DNA of 64,000 nucleotides from positions 16,122,501-16,186,500 of the forward strand of contig NC_135247.1 of the NCBI RefSeq assembly GCF_947623445.1. The letters run 5' to 3'. The notes beneath the pieces were generated by a model, which had not been told where the DNA came from, searched no databases, and saw only the letters and a list, made by a program, of their open reading frames with translations. Made by a program: the position numbers and the translations under genes. Positions 1 to 11,851 of this stretch are shown here, piece by piece. This stretch comes from Clavelina lepadiformis (Eukaryota > Chordata > Ascidiacea > Aplousobranchia > Clavelinidae). Position 1 is the first letter of the stretch. Each line of letters opens with the position of its first letter.

Positions 1-184
1 ACTTTCTGTAGTTTAATAAAGCTATTGATGGAGAAACTTTTCATTGGCTGGTCCAAAACTGTGAATTAATTTGTAATTTACAGTTTGCATTTATCCATTA
101 TGGCCAGCCTGCTATTGGTAAAAGATATGATGTCCATATGAAATTACAATGCAATCTCAAAAGTAACTGCTCCTCGCTGAACAG

Positions 185-3100
185 ATAACACAACGGGACA
201 AGTTTTCAAGATGCTTTTGGACAATAATGTGCTCCCAATCGATGAGCTTATCTCCGGTTACCCTCTTGTTCTTTATGATGTCATGGATCAAGCATTCAAT
301 GAACCTTCATTACGGCCCTCGTTTTCAGGTTTTTATTTTTTGCAGCGGAATTTTGAACGAAAACATGTTCCGTTACATTGAGAAAATGAGCCTGTCTTTT
401 CAAATTAATACCACGGGTTTCAATAATGTTTTTAATCGCCATAAATCAGCATATTGATTTCGAATGTAGCTGAGTTACAACATAGTCCTTTGCAGTTCTG
501 TGCTCTAATAACCAAGCTCGGATGTTTTAAAAACCAGCAAAGTCTGGCTGCAATGGGAACAAGAACATTTGTTTTTTACGAATGTTTGTTGTAATGCAGA
601 GGCAGCAGCAACGCTGAATCCATTTTATCAACTCCACGCTGCCATGGCTCTTAAAGATGCAATCGAATGCCAGCAAGCATATGTGAGCTTTTCGCTTGAC
701 TAATGCTGTACAATTTGTAGAAAAGAGCAAAATGCTTTTTTGATTAACAAATGTGTGGTGATATTTCTTGTCTTTTAGCAATACGATTCACTTTGCTGGA
801 ATGTTACTTATTGCACAGCTCTTGCAATAAGAATGTTGTTAAATTTTTTTTATTTTGATGTAGGAAAGATATAGAGTAATCAAACGTGATCGTTTGTCAA
901 GTCGTAACTTGGATTCACAGACAGATTATGTAGGTTACACATTTTTTTGGCCATACAGTACATTGCCTGGGTAGCATTTTAGCATTTCTGTGCAAATGTC
1001 TTCTGATATATTTTTCTTAAAATGCATTCGAAATTTCTTGCATTTTTAGGCATCAACATCAACTGGCAATAGCAGCGAACGTACATTTTCTGACACGTCC
1101 ACAACAAGTAAATCGCCTCATGTGCATGAAAGCGGTCAAATAGTCGACACTTCTGCCCACGTTGCCAGCATTCCTCCGGTACGAAAAAATGCTCCTGCAG
1201 CTTTACATCCTGCTTCCATGAAGACAACCACAATCGGAGCACAGCCGGTGAGTTAACATTCTCGTGTTTACAGAGATGCCGGACTCGAATCAAGCACTAA
1301 CGATAATTCGATTATTGACCATTTTTGTTAATTCTTAGAATTAAGAGTCTTACAAGCAGGTTCTGCATTGAATCTATAATTTTCTTAAGATACACGAAAG
1401 AAAGGTTTTATTCCAGAACTGACCTTAAAATGGTAGAATTAATAAAAACATTTAATGATTATGCAAAAGCAAAAACATGTTGATATCTACCATTCATTAC
1501 TAAAGTGCCAGGTTCAAGCACGATTGTCGGTCACCTTGCACTTGAATTAATGAGTTTAAGCACAATGACCAAAGTTAGGAGATTCAGAAAAACAAAAATA
1601 TAAAAGTTTCTTGTTCTTATTTCCCCGTATGTAAATCTTTTTTAATTCGGCACATCAGAGTCAACCCAGAGATGTTATTTTCCTCTCTGCTTTGAAAATT
1701 TTCTTGCAACTTTTTTGAATAGTTTATGCTTTCTGAATCTTTGCCCTGATATTTTACTTTTGGTGCTGCAATTAGATGGAAGACAGTGATGAAGAAACGG
1801 ATAAAATACCTTGTTCTCCACCTATATGTCCTCCAGAATTTACATCTTCCTCCACAACTCCTTCAGATTCATCATCCATCATAAACAATCCACTTACTCC
1901 TGCTCCACCTCCAAGTATTTCAGAGCCCAGATCTTCGAGCAAATCTGAAGAAGACAAGAAAGAGGACAAACCAAGTGAGAAGTCATGTTCTTATCACTCG
2001 GAGCTTCCAGATCAAGATCCCAAAGCTCAGCCGATTCCTGAGCAAGAGGATCCTATTGTCCGTCGACAAAGTATGAAAAGTTGTTTTAGTTTGTAGTTTA
2101 AAAATTTAAAACACTTTAAATGTTTTTTTTTTGAATAATTTGTTTGGAAATAGAGTTGTAGAGTGTTGAAGTATGTTCTTGGGAACTTCAGTTATTGTAT
2201 CAGTAACCAGTTGTTGAGAAAACATCCTCAATGTGTTCAAGCAACGCCCAAGTAACTTTCTAAAAACTTTCAGCTGCAAACTTCAACATCAGTGCTGGCC
2301 AAGTCAATGTGCAGGTTGGACCCAATATGAGGATGAACTCTGATGACCTTTCAGGATCAGCTGCTCCTGTAGAGATTCCTCCAATTGAAATCAGCATGAT
2401 CGGAGCCAGAAGTGAGCACCATATCCCATCAACTAACTCTAATTACAAAGAAGATGAAACCGAACTTTTATCCTGCTAAATGTTGTCTCAACTAAAATTT
2501 GAGATAAAAACTACAATATTTTACTCTTTTTAATATTGTTTTAGGTTATTTTTTATTTATATTTTAGTTATATTTTTTGTTATTACAAATACATCCACAG
2601 ATTCCCAAAGAATATTAACCACCGATGATATATATATTGTTGCTGACAACGTTGGTACAAATTGGAAGAGATTGGCGAGAAACATGAACTTGTCTGACGG
2701 TCAGATCGACGAAATAAACCACGACTATGACAGAGATGGGTTGGGTGAAAAGGTAAGCATCAACTGCACGCCAATTTCGAAAACTTTTCTAAATATTCCA
2801 GTAAGGTTTGTGAAACCGTGTTGGTCTTTTACCACACTCGTTGATATGCTAGGCAAAGTTTGAAGAGATGTCAGAGTTAGAAGAAGTTGTTTACTATCAT
2901 GCATCAGTTAAACTAATCAAAGGGAATGTGTATTTGTAATAACAAAGCCTATTCCAATTGTAGCAATAAGTTGCGGCTGTGTGTGAATGATAATGAATGA
3001 TTGAATGATTTCATCAGAGCTCACGTACATTTGCTGTATTAAAGATGACACAACGTTGATCTTCTAATGTTTATGATCTCCTTTTTTTTGGTGGACTCAA

Positions 3101-3444
3101 CATGGTCGGCCATGCTCTTGCATAGAATTACGCATGTTTATAAGATGTATAGAAGTTATCATTACACACTAATGTCGTAATATCAACGTTTCAATCTAGG
3201 GATAATTTCAAACTCCAAACGCTTAAACAAATGAATGTGTTTGGTTCCAAAGTGAACTTATTTTATCATTTGCCTACACGTGTTGGTCGGTCCTGCATTT
3301 TTTTCAACAAAATGTTATATTTAGGTATATCGCGTCGTCCGCAAGTGGGAGCAAAAGAGCGGCGGTGCGGTCACGGTGGGACAGCTCGCACAAATCCTAA
3401 TTTCGACCCGTTTGCGAGACATTGCTAGCAAGTTACCGGCATAA
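185..3444 (+). CDS. RIPK1-like kinase, 3' part: kinase end, RHIM-like motif, death domain
   Basis: Partial at the left edge; 375 residues can be read. Exons: 185-328, 600-682, 1050-1247, 1776-2070, 2274-2411, 2601-2752, 3325-3444. All junctions are GT..AG and in phase. The first exon gives the end of a protein kinase C-lobe, with the subdomain XI arginine in NEPSLRPSF. Exons three and four encode a Ser/Pro/Glu-rich, probably disordered linker. Exon five has a RHIM-like stretch with core VQVG (2309-2320). The last two exons form a death domain very like that of RIPK1 (QIDEINHDYDRDGLGEK then VYRVVRKWEQ). In vertebrates RIPK1 links death receptors and TLR adaptors to NF-kB, apoptosis and necroptosis; the same role here is inference. 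The ATP-binding half of the kinase lies before the window, so catalytic competence cannot be judged. The orthology call rests mainly on the death domain. Confidence 0.85.
2279..2335 (+). other. RHIM-like motif of the RIPK1-like protein
   Basis: The residues run NFNISAGQVNVQVGPNMRM. The core V-Q-V-G fits the RHIM tetrad [IV]-Q-[IVL]-G, with a Gly upstream and Asn/Met downstream as in vertebrate RIPK1 and RIPK3. It lies just before the death domain, the same order as in vertebrate RIPK1. RHIMs form amyloid-like hetero-oligomers. That this one does so is inferred from the motif alone. Confidence 0.65.
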
Positions 3445-4568
3445 GCCCAAAGAGGTGCGCACTGATCTGCGCAGCGAAAAACCTTTCGGATAGGCCTGGT
3501 GCCTTCAGCTGTTTGGTGCTAACGTGTCCTGGGGCACAGCTCGGTAAAGTGATTTTTTTCAAGTAATAATGATGGTGTTAAGTCTCGTATCAAGCACTTA
3601 AATCAAGGTTCAACAAACCCTCATCCTTGTCGAATTAAATTTTTTTTAAATGCAAGTTTCTATTTATCCTTCTCGTGGTGTTTGCGTTTCAGTAAAAATG
3701 TTTGCATAAATCGAATACAAAATAATAATCGTTTCTACTAAACCATAACTGAAGCTTGTATTTACAAGCGTTAGTTATTGTCACGTTGACTATAAACGCA
3801 TTTACTTTTCTATAGTTTAAAAGTCTCTTGGAATTTATTTACTTTTATATATTGTTTAAATCACTTTTTTTCTGTGTCCATATGTCATTATAAATGTTTT
3901 TACCGTAGTAAACTTAAATTTTAATGTGAAACAACTAATTTTAAAGTCATAATTTTCATACCGCAATTCTCAACCAATCAATCTTGATTATTTTTTACGT
4001 AATTCCACAAACAATAGGACAGAACTGGCCCCGTATGAGCTTGTGCTTTTAATATGCTAATTGCTGATGTTAGTCGTTTGTGCAGGTATTCATTGAACCA
4101 GCACTGGGTGGTTGTGTCTGACCGACTGTCATTATTTCAAGCAATTTTACATGTTTTGTTGTCTTAATTCTAGGCATTGACATTTGTTTTTCTTTAAAAA
4201 TCGTATCATACAAATCAAAAAAATGCGAATACTCCGTTTTCTTTTTTATAGTACCAGTTTTCATCGTTCCTGCATGTGACTGATTATAAATCAAACGCCG
4301 TAATGTAGGGTTAATACCCGTCTGTTGAAATGTTATGTACTTATAAAAGCAGTATCTGCAATATGCGTTGCTTGACTTCAGAGAATAAGAAGCTAGCTCA
4401 GATTTTTAGCAGCCTACTTGTAACTTCTGATCAAAAAGCTTCTCGAAAACGTTCATTCCCATCCGATTTTGATTTATTTCGAACGTACTGTGCAGCGAAT
4501 CTTTTTCTCAAAAATATACAGAGACTGAAGTAAAAAAACCCACAAAATAATCATTAGTTTTTGTACAA
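3445..4568. other. Convergent 3' region between the RIPK1-like gene and receptor A
   Basis: No coding exon was recognised. An ATTAAA at 3634-3639 could serve as the polyadenylation signal of the upstream gene. On the minus strand, AATAAA at 4473-4478 lies about 90 bases past the receptor A stop. The remainder is AT-rich single-copy-looking sequence. Confidence 0.5.
4473..4478 (-). terminator. Polyadenylation signal, receptor A
   Basis: AATAAA on the minus strand, about 90 bases downstream of the receptor A stop codon (4569-4571). This is a typical distance for a short 3' UTR. Cleavage site not determined. Confidence 0.5.
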
Positions 4569-6518
4569 TCACGGTGAGGTTTCGTTGGTTCCGTTGACCT
4601 CCAAGTTGACCTTCGCGATAGAATTGTCGGTCTCGTTTCTCGGCAGGTCGACCGAACTCAAATTTTCCAAGGTCAAATTGTTGTTCTTTTCGGGGGTTAT
4701 CTTACGTCGCAGTCTGCCACTGGACTGTGCATAAAAATGAATAAAATTATGAAAAACTAATCGCCCAAAAATAATGAAAAAGTGATTAGGGGTTGTGTTC
4801 CTTTCAAACAAAATTGATACTCCAAATGCAAAGATATTGAATGTCGATTTGGACATTTTACTAACAGTTTGCTACTTCCTTGAAATCCAGAACTTACATT
4901 CTCATCAATCGTCTTCCACTGCCTCCTTCGACGAATACTGACAAGGAAGCATTGGTGCAGACAGGAGGTCATCAACGTTTTAAAACCTTGCACTGACAAC
5001 ATACTGTAGACAAGATAGATGCAGAAGAGCACAAACGCCAGTGTTAGGATAATATACAGGGGCGTGAGATTACTGAACAGCTTTGGTTCCGTTGTGGTCG
5101 CTGCAGTCATTGTAGTGGCGACTGTACTTGCTGTAACATAAACCATACAGCAAAAACTCGTTCCGTGAAAATACACTTAAAGACTTTTGTGCAGCTACAT
5201 CATGTTTATGCATGAGCATTTCAGCCTGCGGACATCTCTCTAAATAGCACTGTCGAAACAATCGAAGTAAACTGCAGCTTTTTAACCTGATGCTGTAGGT
5301 GCCACTGTTGTGGCGGTGGTAGTAGTAGTGGTGGTACCGTTGCAAAAGCTCGGTGAACCGGTCGACTCATCTGTGTTGTCTCCGCACGAATCCAACCCAT
5401 CGCACTCGAGTTCTTGATAAATGCATCGGTCGTTGTTACACCTCATTTCAAGGCTGGGGTCAACGCAGGGGTCTGAAAAATAAGAGCTTAGTAATAAAAT
5501 CTTACACATAATTTTATTGCTTATTTGATTTCGAAGATAACCTAAAGTAAAGTTTGTTGCTCTCCCAAGTTAATTGCCAGCTTGAGATGAAATTCGAAAC
5601 TAAAGATAACTTGTGTCATTCAGATATAGTATTCAAATACTCTTAAGCTTTATATCAGTAAAAATTTACCCCGATCATCTGTGTAACCCAGATAAAATCC
5701 AGAAAAATTGGCAGTTCTGCGGTCCGATATACTGCTCACTTGAAGCTTCAGAGTCATCCAAAAATCTGCGCTGAGGTATTCGGTGCTAACAACGTCGTCG
5801 TCTGCAACAAGACCTTACAGTTTGGCCTGTCGCTTGAAAATTATGTATTTTTGATACGTGGTTGTGATCATTCCCACCTGGACAGATGTTGGCGAGAACC
5901 GGGGCTGAATCTGTGGCGCCGTTGTAAATTGTTAGATTGGTGAGGCTGCAGTCTGTGGGTGTTAGACTAAAATATCTGCGCAAGCAATATAACAAAACAA
6001 TTTTGCTGTTTGAAATGATTACAGGCAAAAGATAACAAAAAACTCATCTAAGAAATAAGGGTTCCGCTAAGAATAAGTTATAGAAAAGGGTCCTACAAGA
6101 ATTTAAACCGTATCTTCTGGCGAAATCTGAGGGCACGTATTGTAAAGTAGCAGACAAAATCGTTTGAGATCGGAGGAATGATGTCAATAGGTTGATGAGA
6201 ATAGACTCTTCCTCCGGCTACCTGTGATGTCCTTCCGCAACCTCCGCCTGTCAGGAGGACATCTAGGCAAGAACAGAAGCGTGGTACGGTTTTTACCACA
6301 AACGTGAAAGCGCAAGATTTTTCAAAATGTCCTCATGGTTACAATGTCAACAAAATAATCTCATAATCAATTATATAATCTCTTTGATGTTAAACGTTAT
6401 GGTTTCCTCGTATGATCAGACAAGATGTAGAGATGAACTTACGTTCCTCAGTTTGACAATATCCCTGGTTTTCGAAGAAAATAGCCACGAAATACATTAC
6501 CAAAAGTTTTCTATCCAT
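4569..6518 (-). CDS. Receptor A: single-pass CUB-LDLa membrane protein
   Basis: Complete, 344 residues, seven exons read downward: 6518-6443, 6262-6109, 5975-5878, 5801-5670, 5472-5287, 5130-4898, 4724-4569. Start chosen at the ATG that gives a signal peptide (MDRKLLVMYFVAIFF). A CUB domain spans about residues 34-151, with Cys at 34, after NDFV, in TDCSL and in NICP, and it ends with the GFYLGY strand. One LDLa repeat has six Cys (156, 165, 170, 177, 183, 197) and the acidic Ca-binding pattern GDNTDES. A Thr-rich stalk follows, then a membrane helix (about 240-257) and RRRR at 282-285 as stop-transfer. The tail of about 60 residues ends NGTNETSP. The donor after residue 76 (gtttaa) and the one after the LDLa exon (gttaaa) are weak. 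The 76-bp intron 5802-5877 is short but needed for frame. NETO- and LRP-type proteins share these domains; the ligand is unknown. Confidence 0.85.
4587..4610 (-). other. RHIM-core-like motif in the receptor A tail
   Basis: Near the C-terminus the tail reads KVNLEVNGTNE. V-N-L-E-V-N aligns with V-N-V-Q-V-G in the nearby RIPK1-like protein. The Gln and Gly of the canonical core are Glu and Asn here, so any RHIM activity is speculative. Confidence 0.25.
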
Positions 6519-8548
6519 TTTCTTTTACTTGAACCGCACTGATCTCAGTGTTCTGAGCAACAATAATCTCTTTTAGTTTTATCCAGAAATTGAGTTATAG
6601 TTTGCTGCCGTAAAAGCTCCCTTACAATGTAAATGATGCTTTCAAACCTTGCTCTTGCGTGACCATGTTGAAACTCTATCTTTCTTTGTGATAAAATTAA
6701 ACACCCCCGTGTTAAGGAAAGCTATACAAGGTTTTCATATCCCAAAGCAAACATTGAACAGGATTTTCGCTGTACGAATAATCCAGGTATAATGTTGTCA
6801 TGACTACTTTTACGTCGGTTTTCCGGAGTTAGTGCTATGTGCTGTCGAAGTTTCAAAAGGTTGTTTTTTTAGTAATCTTCGCAGAGCAAAGCGATAAACG
6901 TAAAGACGAATGTCGTTCTCAAAGTAAAAAGCATGATTAATAAGTTGACATGAAATATTTTTCCGTATATTTGACAGGGGTTTGTTCTTTAATTTCGAAA
7001 TGATGTTTAATATTATTAAATCATACTTTATTAGTTATATGTTTATGGCTCGCAGCTTTGTGTTATTGTTTGCTCATAAAGTTTATACAAGTACACTTTC
7101 TCTATGCTTGCAAAGAATTGACGCGGTTGTTTTTTTAATACTTGTTAAGTTTTAAAAGGCTATAACGTTATTGCCTTAGATGCCCGGAAATTGCACTTTC
7201 TCCCATTGTCACGTCACAAGTGAAAGTGTGGGCGTAATCCTGATTGGTTCAAAGCATAGTAGAGATAAGGATTTGTGAGAATTTTTGACAAATTAAAATT
7301 CTTCTTTTCATCTCTAACGAGATTGCTATTTCAAGAGCAGGCAATTCTCACACGACAAAATGATCGCCATTCACACAACTCGTCACCTGGACTTTAAGTG
7401 ACCATCAAGAATAATTTGTTATGACACAAGAATGCAAACGATTGTTCTTTTATGACGAATGAAGCGACCCTTGGGTCAAATTGAATCGAGTATTGACTCT
7501 CAAACGTCCGATTTATCATGTAATTTATTCAGAACTCAAGTTTAATCTCTAATAAGGGCTTTTCAAATACAGATGTTTTAATCACCGATATCTTACGCAT
7601 ATAGTGAAAATGGCCGAAAAAGGATTTCATTTTTTTTTCTTTTATTCCTCTTAGATGTCTTACATTAGAAGCCATATAATACTTTTGTGCATTAGATTCG
7701 AATAAAAAATATTAATTTAGAATATAAAAGTCGGTGGCTAACCTTTCAACAGGCTAAGAGGTCACGTTGGTTTCCAAATATAATTCAATTTGGAAAAAAG
7801 GCAAAAAAAAGATTTGTTTTTAAAGAAAATTTAGCAAACGTCTATTTTTATGAGGTAAACAAAACACAGAGCTCAGTGTCATGTATGTAAGGTTGGGATT
7901 AAGTGTTCAGTAAAGCACACAACTATACATCGACGCTATTTGAAGTTTTTGTCATCTGCTGTCGCTCTCTGTCTCATGACGCACAACCGAAGTCGTTTAT
8001 TTTTTTAATGTTTTAAACATTTTTGAAAGTTTACTTTATATTTATCTACTTTACAATTATTTTAATCCCAATAAATAGACCTTGTTATGTTAATATTTTC
8101 CGGATTTAAACGCTTTGCGGCAGTGGACAGACAGTAGAGTGTCAGGCAAAATAGGAAATCTCAAGTGTGTTGGAAGACCTTGGCTGATGTATTTGCGGTC
8201 ACCGCGGTTTAATCTCGTCACAATATTTGTTCATCGACGAAATTTATTTTTTTTGATGTAATTCATTTAATTGTCGCCCGACGCGTGCAAAGAGTTATAA
8301 ATGTCAAACACGCTTGGTTTTAAGTTATTTTAACTCATTTTTATAAGTGAAATCAGCAAGAATACAGCAACTCATTCATGATCATTCTAAATGGCACTTT
8401 CTAAGCATTTGCGGCTTTTTAATTTACAGAGCAAAGAAATTTTTTGAGCTAAAATTCAGCCTCAGATCTTTTGCTTTCATAGGTGAATTTTCTAAAATAA
8501 GGGAGTTTTTATTTAGAGGATCAACCAAAAAACGTTTTTACTATAATT
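6519..8548. promoter_or_regulatory. Divergent spacer between receptor genes A and B
   Basis: Two kilobases separate the two start codons and must hold both 5' ends, unless trans-spliced leaders are used. Around 7190-7280 there is a CCAAT box (GATTGG), a GTCACGTCAC stretch, AAGTGAAAGTG and a GATA motif. No TATA box can be assigned to either gene. No coding exon was recognised. Confidence 0.4.
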
Positions 8549-11500
8549 ATGAATATTTGGATTTATTTACTTGCAGTTATACTTGCTTTGTGCATGAAAA
8601 AAGGTGAAGCTATAGATTCAGGTAAGTGCATTGCAAGATGTACTGTGTAAAATGAAGTGAATTTGTTGTCCAACGCCATTTTGCACAATTTCAGCAGTTA
8701 ACTGCAATTGCATTTGGTTATATATTAGTCTACTTTTCATTTTAGCCCACTTATTAGGCTACCGCATTTTCACAGAGTAATGTTTTGCAGCTCCTTAAAT
8801 AAATGTACCGTTTGATTCTATTTTGTTTTATGTTTGAGTTTGCATACAACCAAAACTTTGAAAGCATGTTAGTAAAAGATAACAATTTTTATCTAAGCTT
8901 CTACGTCAATTTTTAGCGTTTCTTCTCCCGTCGCTATGTGGCACCACAGAGCCTCGGCGTTCATGTAAAATTTTAAAGGCGCATGAAGGAACGGAGAGAG
9001 GTGATGACGTATATTCGGTGCGCACGCCGTCTTGCACTTATGTGATGCAGGCTGAAAGTCCATCTCACAGATTGCTTTTTGGGGTCGGCACAGGTACCTG
9101 GTCCGTAACTTCCGAGAAATGTAACGCACGTGTGGTTTTAATAACATCATATTTTCAGCTTTTGATGACGTGTAATCGTAGATTGAAGTTAACTAAGAAT
9201 ATCATTACAATAAAAAAGCATCCTGTGTCAATAATGGATTATAATTATCGATTACAATCACTTTTAGAAGCGATCCTGTTTTTATACAAGCACCCCACAC
9301 ATTTTATTTCTTGCAATTTCACAACAACTTTGCAAACCATATTCAATTTTTGTGGCAACAGGTAATAACGAAATCAACGTTCTCATGCACGAAGACGGGT
9401 GCGATGCTGCGCGGATGAGGCTGCTTGATTCGGACGGATCGACGGAGCTGGTTGAATTTTGTGATACCCTCGACAGGATCAGGGAGTATATTTCGTCGGG
9501 AGATAGTCTTACGCTTGAGGTTTTGCTTCCGATTGGTGGAAACAGCTCGATTTTGAACTTCACGCTTCATTACACATCGTTCACCGAAGCCGGTTTGTAT
9601 GAATGTTCAGGCTATCTCTAGTTTTTTTTGTTTCACGTTTCGAAATTTAGGCTATTTATCCAAATTTCTACGCAGATTTTCTTAACAAGAAAAGCTATTT
9701 TGAATTCTGTTTGAAAATATGCCACAAAAATTATTGGCATAAATTGCACCTAATTTTGTCAATAATCAAGTTTGTTATTGCAACTTTGAAACAACTTATC
9801 GGTATCTGTTCCAAATCATCTCAAAAATACCGAGCACAGAAAGAAAACATTTTATATTTTTTCAGCTAATTGCAGCGATGATCCGGACGTTTTTCCCTGC
9901 AGGAACGGTCGTTGCATCGATCCCGCTGGCAGATGTGATGTGACTCTCATTAACAACTGCGGCGATTTTAGTGACAACAGCAGAGGTCCACCCGGAAATT
10001 GCTCCTGTGCGTTCATTTTTAGTTTTTTATTGCGCAATAGATGGTGGTTTTCAACCAGCGCCTTGACCCGCAATGTTGTCATAAAAAAATGTCTTTGCAA
10101 TTGTAACTATAAGATATCTTAAAGCTTTATATGACAAGATGTACGTTATGATAGAAGTGAATCATTTGATACAGTAGAACAGGTTAGACTCTATTTTTTA
10201 TCAGGTCATCATTGACATTACTCATCAAGGTGGTCATTGCTTTTGCTAACTCGTTACCATATTTGTAGCTGAAACTACGACAACAACACTTGCAACTACC
10301 CCAGCCAACTCCACTGCTGGTACGTCAAACTCTAGTAGTTCTCAAACCAACTTGCTTTGGATACTGTGGGTTGTGCTGGGTTTGCTAGGTGCCTATTTTC
10401 TTTATTGGTCCCTATGGCGACCGGGATACCTAATATGGAGATGCTCTTGTTGGCGAAACATGGCTTGTTGTAGGTACGTCTGTTTAAGCTTTGAAACGTC
10501 ATGGAAATTTTGTTGTTCATTTACGATGACTTACATGCATAAAATACATTGCATGAAGCGTCAAACAGTTTCGTAGTTATGACAGCTAGCTTATTATATT
10601 TTATGTGTTTACTATTAAATTGCTCCTTTCGCAGAGCTTTCAGCAATGTGGTAAACTTCTACAAGCATTTAATAATGACACAAAGTACTTTGTTTACGGT
10701 TTTGTTCTCTCCGTTTTGCTGCCAGCATTAATCACCTAATATGGTAAATTTGCACAGCTTCCTGTTATTTTCCAAACCACAAATTGCTTTTATTTGTAGA
10801 AAATGTCTTGCTCAAGGACCACCAAAAGGCAGGAACCCGTTTGACTGTTGCGGCAAATCTAAGATTGCCAACAACGCAGCATCTTCCTCGGTAGCAAACG
10901 GGGCTTCAGCAAATGCAGGCAATGCTTCTAAGTTAGATTTATTTCTGTGTACACTGTCTTTACAGATTTGTATTTTGTTAAGAAATGTTTTTGGTTTGAG
11001 ATTTTATACACTAGGAATACTTTCATTGAGATGTTATATACACCGAACAACTTGTAATTTAACCGCAGACCGCCCACAAAAACGTCATCAAGTAGTAATT
11101 AACAGTAAATGAGTAGCATGTACTTTATTAAGCGCACGGTATATACATAATAACACGACGTCATATATTTTGATAGGTACTGGAAGCAATATGGCGTCAA
11201 CTAATTTTCACGACGTCAACTCAGCAGGCGGCTTGAACGGAAACGCCACTCAGTCTGTAGGTTCCACCAAAAGCATTTATAACTCACCGCCCGTAGAAGG
11301 TAACAATCAATATGCAAGCTTTATACTAAATTAGACTTCTAAACTTTAAATAGAAATAAAACTTACGAGCTACAATTCCTTTGTGTAAGAGGAGCCAAAA
11401 ATGCTCCGCTTTTCGTTATAAAAAAAATTTAATTAAGTTTTTTATGATTTATATTTATGGCCGGATTACGGAAAAATGTTGATGGTTATTACCCCAGCAA

Positions 11501-11851
11501 CGTTAACCTAAAAACTGAGCGTAAATATTTAACTTATGACGTCACGGCGTGTAAGTTTTTGTTACTTGCCCAGAATCGTTTGCTCCAAGCAGTTCTATAC
11601 TAAGTCGCCGGACATACAGCGTTTTGTGTTATTGGCATTAAACAAACATACATACCTACAAAAACAACATTTACCACTAGACTAGGACATTATCAGAACA
11701 TTTTAATTATACAGTCGGAAACGGAACTGCACAAGGAAACGCTAACCAGACGATCTCAAACCTCCCGAAAGACCCTGATGATTTTCGCCGCCCGCAACTC
11801 TTCCCCATAGGAGGGCTTCGGCGAGAAGGTCACATTTTTTCTCTCAGCTGA
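8549..11851 (+). CDS. Receptor B: single-pass CUB-LDLa membrane protein
   Basis: Complete, 401 residues, eight exons: 8549-8621, 8917-9093, 9362-9592, 9866-10006, 10269-10473, 10800-10918, 11177-11299, 11715-11851. Signal peptide MNIWIYLLAVILALC; CUB domain about 32-160; one LDLa repeat with six Cys (163, 172, 177, 184, 192, 206). Its acidic end reads GDFSDN, so the usual Asp-Glu pair is altered. A Thr/Ser stalk follows and then a membrane helix at about 236-255. The cytoplasmic tail of about 145 residues begins with a Cys cluster (RCSCW, ACCRKC, FDCCGK) and continues Asn/Gly/Ser-rich. Exon six keeps frame only with a GC donor (CAG|GCAATG). Domain order and phase-1 introns match receptor A, so they are probable paralogues. 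The sequences have diverged strongly. The ligand is unknown. Confidence 0.85.
10916..10921 (+). other. Non-canonical GC splice donor in receptor B
   Basis: The exon starting at 10800 ends CAG|GCAATG, with GC at 10919-10920. The nearby GT at AA|GTTAGA gives the wrong phase for the next exon at 11177, which is open only if one base is carried over. About 1% of animal introns are GC-AG. Confidence 0.55.
11293..11728 (+). other. RHIM-core-like VEVG in the receptor B tail (split by an intron)
   Basis: Residues 355-361 read VEVGNGT across the exon junction 11299/11715. V-E-V-G differs from the RIPK3-type V-Q-V-G core only at the Gln. Its paralogue has EVNGT at a similar distance from the C-terminus. 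Functional meaning is speculative. Confidence 0.25.

Noticed and set aside
82..115. Possible 34-base exon between TTTACAG and GTAAAA before the first kinase exon
   Set aside because: It is flanked by splice-like signals, but the translated residues do not resemble the expected kinase segment. The preceding exon is more likely outside the window.
4924..4971. Possible 48-base intron inside the receptor A transmembrane exon
   Set aside because: Removing it would destroy the RRRR stop-transfer stretch and the frame into the last exon works without it; 48 bases is also very short.
9282..9570. Open frames on the minus strand of about 75-93 codons
   Set aside because: They are antisense shadows of the receptor B CUB exon 9362-9592, which has clear domain support.
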